From: Saprospiraceae bacterium
GTDB lineage: Bacteria; Bacteroidota; Bacteroidia; Chitinophagales; Saprospiraceae
Length of the DNA stretch: 64,000 nucleotides
Assembly: GCA_020437105.1 (NCBI GenBank)
Contig: JAGQWR010000025.1
Span: forward strand, 48,595-112,594
Direction of reading: 5' to 3'
Shown here: piece by piece, positions 53,504 through 62,298 of the stretch
Position numbering within the stretch: position 1 is the first letter of the stretch
Layout: each line of letters opens with the position of its first letter
Made by a program: the position numbers and the translations under genes
The notes under the pieces: generated by a model
Databases searched by the model: none
What the model was told of the DNA's origin: nothing
The model's input: the letters and a program-made list of their open reading frames with translations, nothing else

Positions 53504-54415
53504 ATGAAACCCTGTTTTTTATTCCTGACATTAGTAGTCCTAAGTTGTAACACTCAACACTCTGTTATTACAAATGAAATAATAAAAACGAATGATTATT
53601 TATTTGGAGTAACGTCGCAAAACGGCAACCTCTTAATTGATTCTATATACGGAGAAATAAGAGTCCTTTACGATAACGCAAGACAGACACTTCCTCCAAC
53701 CACAAAAAGACACCCCCCCGAGCCACTTGAATATTATGTTGTCAGTAATACGAGCGGACAAAAAGCTATTTTCGATAGCAACGGAAAATTAATATTTGAC
53801 TTCATTGATTGTTTTGAAATTCAATTTGACCAACATACACAAACGGTAGTAACAACGACCAAATTGAATGACAATAGGATGCGGAGTTCTTTATTCAACC
53901 TCCGTGGTCAAATGCTATTTGATACTACATTTGAACATATTTACTTTATCAATGATTCGGATTTAATTGCATTAATTGTAGAAGAAGGATCGAACGATGA
54001 GTTTTACCTTTACAACCCTTTTACAAAACAAAAACTAGGGCCCTTCAACCACTTCAATATTTTCAATGGTGATAGTAGTCCGCTGTTAGGCATGAATCAA
54101 CTGGAATTTGAAAAATACAAGGCTTTAAACTTGATAACTGTTCGAACTACAATAGACTATGATTACAGATGGGGCATTATTGACATGAAAGGAAATGAGG
54201 TATTACCTGTCGAATACGATTACTTCAGAATCATAGACAATGAAATGAAAACCCGTTATATTGAAAAAGCAGAAAAACCAGATGATGTAGATTTTATTTT
54301 TTACTCGAGACATTATGCAGATAAATCTACCGTCCTGTTTTTAGATTTTCAAATCAACATATATGAATTTCTTCGATCAACTGATAATGCCGGAACAATA
54401 AAAAGAGTTGAATAA
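53504..54415 (+). CDS. Predicted lipoprotein with WG-repeat-like region
   Basis: A 303-residue protein. The signal peptide FLFLTLVVLSC ends in a lipobox-like LSC, so the mature protein may be lipid-anchored. One segment, RWGIIDMKGNEVLPVEYDYF, resembles a WG/KWG beta-repeat; other copies are weak. No catalytic motif is seen. The coding sequence is AT-rich and its neighbours are unrelated. Confidence 0.6.
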   Translation: MKPCFLFLTLVVLSCNTQHSVITNEIIKTNDYLFGVTSQNGNLLIDSIYGEIRVLYDNARQTLPPTTKRHPPEPLEYYVVSNTSGQKAIFDSNGKLIFDFIDCFEIQFDQHTQTVVTTTKLNDNRMRSSLFNLRGQMLFDTTFEHIYFINDSDLIALIVEEGSNDEFYLYNPFTKQKLGPFNHFNIFNGDSSPLLGMNQLEFEKYKALNLITVRTTIDYDYRWGIIDMKGNEVLPVEYDYFRIIDNEMKTRYIEKAEKPDDVDFIFYSRHYADKSTVLFLDFQINIYEFLRSTDNAGTIKRVE

Positions 54416-54494
54416 TTACTTGCCATTACGGTATATCTCCGGTAATCCGTATCTTTTCATGATATTAACGATGTAGATTCTTACAAACAATATC

Positions 54495-55379
54495 ATGAAA
54501 AAAATACTTTTACGCATTTTTCTTCCTGGGTTAATATTGTCCGGACTGTTTGTAGCGTATAAGTTTTACTGTCATTTTAAAGAAAAAGAAAGAAGAGCAG
54601 CATACTACGAAAACCTGATAGACACTGCTTCTCCAACTGTTACGGTTTTGCGGGATTCCATACTCATTGGCTATCAAAATGAAAAGCGTACCATCCACAT
54701 TTATGTGCCACCCAACTATGACACAGATACCACTACACGTTATCCGGTGATGTATTTTATGGATGGGGAATCTGCCTTTAACGACCTGGAAAACATGGGG
54801 CCTGAATGGCAGATAGATGAAGTTATTAATGCCGCTTTCGCGAATGGCCAACAAACTGCCATTGTAGTCGGAATTAACCAGGCTGAAGACAGAGATGCAG
54901 AATACACGCCTTTTGTAAACGACGATAACCCCAATGCCCATGGAGCTGAATTTGCCAGTTGGGTCGCAACAGAGCTGAAGGGTTGGATGGATTCAAATTA
55001 TCGAACTAGGTCTGATGCTGCCTCTACTACAATTGGCGGAATTTCACGTAGTGGTATGATGGCCTATTACATGCTGATGGCGCATCCGGATGTATTTGGT
55101 AATGCTGTTATCCAGTCTCCCTCTATGTGGGTAGATCACGATCGCCTCCTGGCGATGAATCTCTCTGATGCGCAGCTGAAAGGGAAGAAAATTTTTATAA
55201 GCGTAGGCGGAAAAGAAGGTCGAATAATGATTCCGCATGCAAAGGAAATTTATAAAAAATTTAAAGAACAGGGCTTAAATGACGATGCATTACGCTTTGA
55301 GGTCATACCCAAAGAAGGACATTGGCATGTAACCTGGCGAAAGTCATTTGCTTTGGCCTATCCCTGGTTGATGGGTTGA
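54495..55379 (+). CDS. Alpha/beta-hydrolase esterase-like protein
   Basis: A 294-residue protein with an N-terminal membrane-anchoring helix (about 5-22). YPVMYFMDGESAF is the oxyanion-side strand, and IGGISRSGMMAYYML is the nucleophile elbow (Ser184, with G-I-S-R-S instead of strict GxSxG). The final block GHWHVTWR contains the catalytic His. The layout resembles Fes/EstD-type putative esterases that hydrolyse siderophore or sugar esters. Substrate unknown. It converges with the penicillin-binding protein gene. Confidence 0.78.
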   Translation: MKKILLRIFLPGLILSGLFVAYKFYCHFKEKERRAAYYENLIDTASPTVTVLRDSILIGYQNEKRTIHIYVPPNYDTDTTTRYPVMYFMDGESAFNDLENMGPEWQIDEVINAAFANGQQTAIVVGINQAEDRDAEYTPFVNDDNPNAHGAEFASWVATELKGWMDSNYRTRSDAASTTIGGISRSGMMAYYMLMAHPDVFGNAVIQSPSMWVDHDRLLAMNLSDAQLKGKKIFISVGGKEGRIMIPHAKEIYKKFKEQGLNDDALRFEVIPKEGHWHVTWRKSFALAYPWLMG

Positions 55380-55408
55380 TGGTTGCGGCTATTATTTCAA
55401 TCTTTGCA

Positions 55409-57898
55409 CTACCCCCCGTCTTGTTTTTCTCTGCCGAATACATTGTCAAAAAATTCTTTCCGTCGTTGTTTGCGGTCTTCTTTTTCCTCCCATTTATTTT
55501 GCTCCTGTTCTATGCGCTCTAATTCGCGTCGGATAGCTTCCTGGCGCTGCTCCTCCGTTATGGGATCATCCGATTTTTTACCGAATAGATCTTCCAGTAT
55601 TTTTTCCAAAAATTTATCATTGCCCAGGAAAAGGGAATCTGGCATATCCGGCAATACCGGATAACAATCCAATAATTGTATTACCGTAGAGTCGGGCTCC
55701 GGAAATTTATGGTATTGCCATTTTTTGAAGGCCGGATCTTTGTAAACCATTCGCATAAAGCGCCCCCAAATGGGTAATGCAGTATTACTGCCTTGTCCAA
55801 GTCCTAATGACCTCCAGTGTACATCCGGATAATCGGCTCCGACCCAGGCACCACAAACCAAATCTGGTGTAAACCCCATAAACCAACCATCGGATTGGTT
55901 TTGTGTTGTACCCGTTTTGCCGGCTATATCTCCCGGTACATAATATTGGTAAAGCAAGCGTTTGGCCGTTCCACTATCAACTACCGATTCGAGTAATTCG
56001 ATCATGATACTCCCGGTTTGCCGGCTGAATACCTGCATCCAATCGGGTTCGGTGTATTCCTGAAAGTCGGCGATCAGCTCCCCACTGGCAGTTTCTATGC
56101 GGAGCAGGTACCAGGGATCCGGCCGAAATCCACCATTGGCAAAAGTGCCGTAAACCTGGAGCATCTCCATCAGAGACGCCTCCATCGCACCAAGTGCAAT
56201 AGCCGGTGCTCGCGGAATATCACCGTCAAAACCAATATCCCGGGCCATCTGACGCACGGTATCCATACCCGTTTCAAAGAAAATATCTACCGCAACCGTA
56301 TTGACCGAATGCTGTAAGCCGCCGGCCATACTATATACATTCTCATACTTCCCATCAGAATTTTCGGGACTCCAGTTTTCGTAATCAGGATACGTTGTGC
56401 GTTGGTTGTAGTGATATTCGCATGGATCAATGCCCTTTTCTATCGCTGCCGCGTAAACAACAGGTTTGAAGGTGGATCCAATCTGCCGACGAGACAACAC
56501 GTGGTCGTACTTAAAATAATCCTGATCAATCCCGCCTACCCAGGCACGTACTTTTCCTGTTTTGGGTTCCATCGCTACAAAACCCGCTTGTAATAAACTG
56601 AGATAGTAATATACCGAGTCTCTCGGACTCCACTCAACCGTCTTTTTACCTGTTTCCCAATCAAAGACCGTCATAGTTACGGGTATCCGAAAGCGCTGCA
56701 GGATAGTATCTTCCGGGATCCCTTTTTCTTTCCATTTTTTGTAGCGATCTGACCGCTGGATCATTTGTGTCATTAAGGGCTCACTCACCGCCTTCCGGCC
56801 TTTCCAGTGTTGGTCGAAAGATTCCTGGAGTTTTTTCATTTGCTCGGCTACCGCGGTTTCAGCATATTGCTGCATTCGGGCATCGATCGTGGTAAAAATC
56901 CGAAGCCCATCCGTATAAAGATTGTAGGTAGATCCATCTGGTTTTGGGTAATCTTTCAATAATAAATCCAATTCCTGCCGCAGTTCTTCCCGGAAGTAGG
57001 GTGCCAAACCAGATTTATTTACATCCGGTGAGTAGGTGATTCCCAAGGGCAATTGATAGAGTGAATCAACCTGACTGGTATCGATATAACCATATTTTGA
57101 CATCTGCCCTAATACCGTATTTCGCCTCTGCAAAGCCCGATCCGGATGGGCAACGGGATTGTAATAGGTTGTACCTTTTAGGGTACCAATCAATAGGGCA
57201 GCCTGATCCATGTTGAGAGAATCAGGTGATGCGCTGAAAAAGCGTTGGCAAGCCAGCTTTACTCCAAAAATATTTTCACTAAACGGAACAGTATTCAAAT
57301 AAAGGCGAAGCAGTTCCTCTTTATCATATACGTTTTCCAAGCGCCGGGCAATAATCATTTCCCGAATCTTGTTGACCGGCATACTCACAAAACCATGATC
57401 CTGGCGTTTGTACAGGTTTTTAGCCAACTGCTGACTTAATGTAGATCCGCCACCTGAACTTTCATTCCGCAGAATCAGACTTTTAAAAAACACCCGGGTC
57501 AGTGCCCGAAAATCAATCCCGTGATGCTCAAAGAAACGGGCGTCTTCGGTGGCGACAAGTGCCTGTATCAAATAAGGGGATAATTCTTCAAAGTCGGCAT
57601 TTGTTCTATTTTCGATGTAATACTTACCCAATAAGGCGCCATCTTCAGAATACACTTCGGAAGCCGTGTAATTTTGGATCCCTTTCAAATCAGCATAATT
57701 GGGGACTTTACCAAACGCACCCAAATAGATCAGCGCAACAAAAAGGACCATCAAAAAGAAAAACAAGCCAGTTAGTCCTCCGCCTATTTTAATGGCTAAT
57801 GCTTTTCGCGGGTGCATGGCACTCCAATTTCTCCATCTGGTTAGAAGGAGTAGAAACTGGCGTTTAATCAGCATCCAAATTTGGGAAACTCGTTCCAT
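55409..57898 (-). CDS. Class A penicillin-binding protein 1A
   Basis: An 829-residue bifunctional peptidoglycan synthase: cytoplasmic N-terminus, transmembrane helix at about 36-62, GT51 domain (catalytic Glu near 117 in VATEDARFFEHHG; GGSTLSQQLAKNLY), and transpeptidase domain with SxxK in GSTFKPVVY near 474, SVN region (HSVNTVAVD) and KTGTT near 670. The C-terminal 80 residues are a charged, Arg/Glu-rich tail. It builds glycan strands and cross-links them in the periplasm. It diverges from the MarR-family gene. Confidence 0.92.
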   Translation of the reverse strand: MERVSQIWMLIKRQFLLLLTRWRNWSAMHPRKALAIKIGGGLTGLFFFLMVLFVALIYLGAFGKVPNYADLKGIQNYTASEVYSEDGALLGKYYIENRTNADFEELSPYLIQALVATEDARFFEHHGIDFRALTRVFFKSLILRNESSGGGSTLSQQLAKNLYKRQDHGFVSMPVNKIREMIIARRLENVYDKEELLRLYLNTVPFSENIFGVKLACQRFFSASPDSLNMDQAALLIGTLKGTTYYNPVAHPDRALQRRNTVLGQMSKYGYIDTSQVDSLYQLPLGITYSPDVNKSGLAPYFREELRQELDLLLKDYPKPDGSTYNLYTDGLRIFTTIDARMQQYAETAVAEQMKKLQESFDQHWKGRKAVSEPLMTQMIQRSDRYKKWKEKGIPEDTILQRFRIPVTMTVFDWETGKKTVEWSPRDSVYYYLSLLQAGFVAMEPKTGKVRAWVGGIDQDYFKYDHVLSRRQIGSTFKPVVYAAAIEKGIDPCEYHYNQRTTYPDYENWSPENSDGKYENVYSMAGGLQHSVNTVAVDIFFETGMDTVRQMARDIGFDGDIPRAPAIALGAMEASLMEMLQVYGTFANGGFRPDPWYLLRIETASGELIADFQEYTEPDWMQVFSRQTGSIMIELLESVVDSGTAKRLLYQYYVPGDIAGKTGTTQNQSDGWFMGFTPDLVCGAWVGADYPDVHWRSLGLGQGSNTALPIWGRFMRMVYKDPAFKKWQYHKFPEPDSTVIQLLDCYPVLPDMPDSLFLGNDKFLEKILEDLFGKKSDDPITEEQRQEAIRRELERIEQEQNKWEEKEDRKQRRKEFFDNVFGREKQDGG

Positions 57899-57924
57899 TT
57901 ATTGTTCGAACTTAATTTTCTTTT

Positions 57925-57957
57925 CACTCAAAATGAGTGGGTTCGGATAATTCCGAA
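57925..57957. promoter_or_regulatory. Two adjacent inverted repeats between PBP1A and the MarR gene
   Basis: CACTCA-AAA-TGAGTG (57925-57939) and TTCGGA-TAAT-TCCGAA (57942-57957) are both perfect. They lie in the 127-base gap between divergent PBP1A and MarR-type genes, closer to the PBP1A start. Dyad symmetry of this size is typical for MarR operators, so either could be an autoregulatory site. No binding data exist. Confidence 0.42.
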
Positions 57958-58025
57958 AGCAAAACGCAAAAGGTCCGCTTCAAATTTCCTATTTTGCAAA
58001 AGAGCGCGACAAAGCGAAAAACCTT

Positions 58026-58502
58026 ATGGCGAGCAAAGATCATCACAAATCTTCATTCTCTACCGAGAATAGGGACTTGCGGCAGAACATACTGTCCGCC
58101 GCTTCGATGGTTCGCGAGAATATTCGCCATTTTATCCAACCCTATGGATTAACGCCCAAACAACTTGAAATTCTTCAAATACTCCGGTTAAAAGATGAAG
58201 AAAAAGAAGGCCTGACCATTTTGGAAATCCGGGATGCCATGAATGACAATCGCCCGGATACATCTCGCCTGGTTACACGCCTGAAAGAAAAAAAACTGGT
58301 TGACCGAAAAAATTGCAAACAGGATAAACGTTACACCCGCGTACACATATCTCCCCTGGGTCAACACCTTTTAACGGAAATAGATTCACGACTGGCAGAT
58401 TTGCACCAGCTTGCCCAACACCTCTCCACCGACGAACTTTCAGAGCTAAACCGTTTATTAAAAAAACTGCAAGGTCAACTTGATGCCGGGTCTGCGGGTT
58501 AA
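58026..58502 (+). CDS. MarR-family transcriptional regulator
   Basis: A 158-residue winged-helix regulator. LTPKQLEILQILRLKDEEKE and LTILEIRDAMNDNRPDTSRLV (recognition helix) are followed by the wing LKEKKLVDRKNCKQDKRYTRVHISPLG, which fits the MarR family. Such proteins bind palindromic operators as dimers and respond to small ligands. It diverges from PBP1A; two inverted repeats lie in the shared gap. The next gene, lpxK, starts 55 bases downstream. Confidence 0.88.
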   Translation: MASKDHHKSSFSTENRDLRQNILSAASMVRENIRHFIQPYGLTPKQLEILQILRLKDEEKEGLTILEIRDAMNDNRPDTSRLVTRLKEKKLVDRKNCKQDKRYTRVHISPLGQHLLTEIDSRLADLHQLAQHLSTDELSELNRLLKKLQGQLDAGSAG

Positions 58503-58557
58503 CTTATTTTAAATGCTGCATAATGCGGCTTACCTAGTCATACTTTACCGGTAATCC

Positions 58558-59625
58558 ATGATTGAAAATCCTATCATACGCATTTTACTCATCCCTTTTG
58601 CCCTGCTCTACGGACTGGGAGTAAGCCTTCGAAATTTATTTTACCGGATAGGTACTTTAAAAGCAGTCGAATTTAATCTACCCATCATTTCTATTGGAAA
58701 TCTATCTGTAGGTGGTTCCGGAAAAACGCCACATACCGAATTTCTGATTCGGCAATTACGGGAATATATAAATGTGGCAACACTAAGTAGAGGCTACAAA
58801 CGAAAAACCAAGGGGTTTAGAGAGGTTTTCACAAATCATACGGCCGAATTAGTAGGCGATGAGCCGCTCCAGTTTAAAAGAAAATACCCGGATGTAATGG
58901 TTACGGTTTCTGAAAGCCGCACCTTCGGAATTCCAGAGATCCTCAACAGGCGGGGAGATACCCAGTTAATTTTACTCGACGATGCCTTTCAACATCGTTC
59001 TGTAAAACCGGGACTCAATATTTTGTTGACGGAGTTTGAGCGGCCCTTTACCCAGGACTACTTACTTCCTGTAGGGCGCTTACGCGAATGGCGAAGCGGT
59101 TATCAACGGGCTGATATCATTATTGTGAGTAAATGTCCGGATGATCTGACCGAAGCCGATCGCGAATTGGTACGGAAAGAGATAAACCTGTTTCCAAACC
59201 AACAGCTCTTTTTTTCCAAATACAAGTATCTGGAGCCCTATTATATATTCAATTCCCGGCATCGGGTTCCTTTGGCAAAGGATTTACATGTATTAATGGT
59301 TAGTGCCATTGCCAATACCGATTATCTGGTTTCTTATTTAGAACCGCGCCTGGGGAGTATAAAAACACTGGAATACGAAGATCATCATCAATTTACGGGG
59401 ACAGACATATCCAATATTAAGCGGCATTTTGATCAGCTTCCCGATGGAAGGAGGATGATACTGACCACCGAAAAAGATGCCGTCAGACTTTACCAGCATC
59501 AGGAATATCTGTTGCAGCAAAAACTGCCCATTTTTGCCCTTCCGGTTGAAGTGGAGTTCTTATTTGAGGAAGGAGAGCTCTTTATGCAAAATGTCAGGGA
59601 GTACCTCCTGGATTTTAAACATTAA
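58558..59625 (+). CDS. lpxK: Tetraacyldisaccharide 4'-kinase
   Basis: A 355-residue membrane-associated kinase that phosphorylates the 4' position of the lipid A precursor. An N-terminal hydrophobic helix (about 8-28) precedes the P-loop GNLSVGGSGKTPHTEFL. TLSRGYKRKTKGF, GDEPLQFKRKYP, LLDDAFQHRSV and FLLTTEKDAVR-like TEKDAVRL at the C-terminus are the LpxK signature blocks. It shows the organism makes lipid A. Its stop touches the convergent SRAP gene. Confidence 0.93.
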   Translation: MIENPIIRILLIPFALLYGLGVSLRNLFYRIGTLKAVEFNLPIISIGNLSVGGSGKTPHTEFLIRQLREYINVATLSRGYKRKTKGFREVFTNHTAELVGDEPLQFKRKYPDVMVTVSESRTFGIPEILNRRGDTQLILLDDAFQHRSVKPGLNILLTEFERPFTQDYLLPVGRLREWRSGYQRADIIIVSKCPDDLTEADRELVRKEINLFPNQQLFFSKYKYLEPYYIFNSRHRVPLAKDLHVLMVSAIANTDYLVSYLEPRLGSIKTLEYEDHHQFTGTDISNIKRHFDQLPDGRRMILTTEKDAVRLYQHQEYLLQQKLPIFALPVEVEFLFEEGELFMQNVREYLLDFKH

Positions 59626-60312
59626 TCAACGTTGGGAAAATAAATCCAGGCTTTCCGGAATTTCTTCATGCAATTCCGGTCCGTTGTTTCGAATGTTGTT
59701 TACATTCGAGGGAACCCGATACAACTTTAGGTAATCATTCGGTGCCGGACTTAGATATTGGAATACATCATCTAATGGTATATCATCCAGCCATTCAGCG
59801 CAAGCTTCTTTGTTTGTCAATAATACAGGCATTCGATCATGTAAAAATGCTACCTCTTCATTTGGTTGACAGGTAATTACCGAAAAACTTTTCACCGGGT
59901 AGCCTTCTTTATCCCATTCATCCCATATTCCGGCCATGATCAGAAGTGATCCATTTTTAGGCAGGATACGATAAGGTATTCGTTCACTTCCTGATTTCCG
60001 CCATTCGTAGAAACTGTCAGCCAACACCAGACAGCGTTGTTTGCGAATGGGTATCCGGAAAGAGGGCTTGGATTCAATCCCTTCCGCCCGTGCATTGATA
60101 AGTCTTCCTGTATTTTTACCTTCTTTCGACCAGAAAGGTACGAGTCCCCAGGTTAAATATTGGAGTCGGTCGGGCTGCGCATTCGTGACCACATAAGCAT
60201 GTTGGGTTGGTGCGATGTTATAGTTTCGCCGCAGCTGGTTACCGGTGTCAACAAATGGTAACTCCTCCTGTATCTTACTTTCTGAAACCGCTAAGGAAAA
60301 TCGTCCGCACAT
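59626..60312 (-). CDS. SRAP-family (YedK/HMCES-like) abasic-site protein
   Basis: A 228-residue SOS-response-associated peptidase family protein. Cys2 (MCGRFSLA) is the residue that forms a thiazolidine crosslink with abasic sites in single-stranded DNA. NYNIAPTQ, NARAEGIESKPSF (conserved Glu), FYEWRK and FLHDRMPVLL (conserved His) complete the active site. Family members are about 220 residues. It is convergent with lpxK and faces the large gene-free region upstream. Confidence 0.93.
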   Translation of the reverse strand: MCGRFSLAVSESKIQEELPFVDTGNQLRRNYNIAPTQHAYVVTNAQPDRLQYLTWGLVPFWSKEGKNTGRLINARAEGIESKPSFRIPIRKQRCLVLADSFYEWRKSGSERIPYRILPKNGSLLIMAGIWDEWDKEGYPVKSFSVITCQPNEEVAFLHDRMPVLLTNKEACAEWLDDIPLDDVFQYLSPAPNDYLKLYRVPSNVNNIRNNGPELHEEIPESLDLFSQR

Positions 60313-60909
60313 AACTTTCTACTTTGATTGACAAATACCGAAAAAGGAGCCTGAAAATGAGAAAAAGGCCTAATTATTTACCAACACCCCTTTTTTGCTA
60401 TTGTCATAAAAATATAAAAATCAAGCTGTTAGCGCAATTCGTTTTCCACCTTAATTGTTAACAAGCATGTGTAAAGCAGGGTAGGTTATCCACCCTTTTC
60501 CCCAATGGGGTGGATGCGGAACTGCATCTTCTGTGGAAAAGGTTATACGTGGTGGATAAGTACCAATGGTACTAACATTTTTAATGGGGTTATGAGTTTC
60601 TGTTTGGCAACTATTTATTCCGTTAACTCACTTCCCACAGCTTGTTCAAAACTGCCGGGTATTCTTGGAATCCCTGCTTTTTAAACGTTGGTAAGTTGTG
60701 GAAAGTGCCATAGAAAATCTGGATAACGACTTTACCAAAAAGCCGGCTACTTTTTTATGCACGAATTCACAGCCCTAATGATGATAAGAGAATTTAAAAT
60801 AATATAAAACTAATCATATAATATCACCAATCGCCCAAGCTTAAAAATCATCGGTCCCGGAGCCAATTCGAGCTTTGGTATTTCTACCTTTACGTAAAAT
60901 TCGCATAAA
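60313..60909. other. Gene-free region with DnaA-box-like cluster (candidate oriC)
   Basis: This is the largest gap in the window. DnaA-box-like 9-mers: TTTTCCACC (60442-60450), TTATCCACC (60486-60494), TTTTCCACA (reverse, 60532-60540), TTATCCACC (reverse, 60551-60559), CTTTCCACA (reverse, 60697-60705), TTATCCAGA (reverse, 60718-60726). The consensus is TTATCCACA. An AT-rich stretch at 60787-60826 could be a duplex-unwinding element. An 8-12-8 hairpin (ATCCACCC/GGGTGGAT, 60488-60515) combines two boxes. No dnaA gene is nearby. Six near-matches make chance unlikely, but none is exact. Confidence 0.45.
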
Positions 60910-62010
60910 ATGAATCATTCAGTTACTCCCCTCCCCAGACCAGTTCGAATCTGGTTACTGATCGGACTTATCATGGTCTTCTTTCAGGTCATTATTGGGG
61001 GAGTTACCCGATTGACGGATTCGGGATTGTCAATTACCGAGTGGTCGGTTATCCAGGGGACCTTGCCGCCCATGAATGAGGCTGATTGGACGATCGCCTT
61101 CGAAATGTACCAATCGGCAGCGAAGAAACAATTTGAGAGCCTGCACGCTGATATGACCCTTAGCGAGTTTAAGGTCATCTACTTTTGGGAATACTTTCAC
61201 CGGCTATGGGCACGTACCATCGGCATGGTCTTTTTGTTGCCCTTCCTGTTCTTCCTTTGGAAAAAATGGATGCCCAAGTGGTTGGTACGCAGATTGGGTA
61301 TCGTTATTCTGTTGGCATCGCTGACGGCTACTTTCGGATGGATCATGGTAAAAAGTGGATTGAACGACGATAATCGTACCTGGGTAAGTGCCTATAAACT
61401 GATTGTACACCTGGCCCTGGCGACCACGCTTTTCGGGTATATGTGTTGGACCTGGTTTATGAGTCGGCAACCTTTTTCTGTCGATAGTGATTTTGTGAAA
61501 CTGAAAAGCCTGACCCGCCTTTTTCTTTTTGTGCTTTTTGTTCAAATCCTTTTTGGTGGATTAATGGCAGGGATGCGGGCCGGAGTGATACATCCTTATT
61601 TTCCCCTGTTTGTGCAGGGAGATAGACTATGGGGAGCCCTTACCAATACCCAGGGGGTGAATGTTCAGAACTTTATTGATTATGAACCTAGTATTTTCCT
61701 TAAAGCCTGGGTTCAGGTAATTCACCGCCTAACAGCTTATTTACTAATTATCCTGGGTACAATCTTGTTTTTGCGGATCCGAAAGTCAATGGCTTCGGAT
61801 TTACTTAAAAAAGGCAATGTATTGTTAATAAGTATGTTGATAATACAGTTTTTACTAGGTGTTCTAACAGTTATAAACAGTTTTGGACGGATACCTGTGA
61901 ATTACGGGGTGTTTCACCAGGGAGGAGCATTAATCTTATTGAGTATTGTACTATATCTCTTATATCAATTTAGAAGCGGGAACCAGGCAAGCCGGGGTGC
62001 TATTGCTTAG
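60910..62010 (+). CDS. ctaA: Heme A synthase (COX15/CtaA)
   Basis: A 366-residue membrane protein with eight hydrophobic helices that converts heme O to heme A for cytochrome oxidase. The COX15-type pattern is present: IGGVTRLTDSGLSITEW, His in EYFHRLWARTIG, a second in KLIVHLALA, a third in QVIHRLTAYLLI and a fourth in VFHQGGALI. The presence of a large loop between helices fits the type 2 COX15-like class. The ATG is 8 bases after a pyrimidine-rich leader; no clear ribosome-binding site. Confidence 0.93.
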   Translation: MNHSVTPLPRPVRIWLLIGLIMVFFQVIIGGVTRLTDSGLSITEWSVIQGTLPPMNEADWTIAFEMYQSAAKKQFESLHADMTLSEFKVIYFWEYFHRLWARTIGMVFLLPFLFFLWKKWMPKWLVRRLGIVILLASLTATFGWIMVKSGLNDDNRTWVSAYKLIVHLALATTLFGYMCWTWFMSRQPFSVDSDFVKLKSLTRLFLFVLFVQILFGGLMAGMRAGVIHPYFPLFVQGDRLWGALTNTQGVNVQNFIDYEPSIFLKAWVQVIHRLTAYLLIILGTILFLRIRKSMASDLLKKGNVLLISMLIIQFLLGVLTVINSFGRIPVNYGVFHQGGALILLSIVLYLLYQFRSGNQASRGAIA

Positions 62011-62298
62011 GTTGTATTTAAGTACTTGATTATCATTGTTTTATAATGAATCGGGATAGGTAGATTTGATTACCTGGGTTTGGTAAACAAACATCGCACC
62101 TAAAGTAATACTTGAGGAATAAGGGGCTAAGTCCCTTGCTTTTTGGGGACTACGACGCCACCTTAAATTTTATTTTTAGCACTATACGATAATATTTGTG
62201 GAAAACTATGTTGAAAACCACGCTTTTGTTTTGAAAAACATTTGAACTCTCTATTTTTTGACACTTTTTCTTGTTAATAAGCTGCATAAAAGCAGTTT
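62011..62298. other. Convergent gap between ctaA and comEC
   Basis: No gene seen. It holds a 6-10-6 inverted repeat (AGTCCC/GGGACT, 62130-62151) without a following T-run, and one TGTGGAAAA (62197-62205) similar to the DnaA-like boxes in the gap on the other side of ctaA. Convergent position suggests termination signals, but none is clear. Confidence 0.35.

Noticed and set aside
62130..62151. AGTCCC/GGGACT hairpin as an intrinsic terminator
   Set aside because: Short stem with a long loop and no T-run on either strand; kept only as a weak structure in the gap description.
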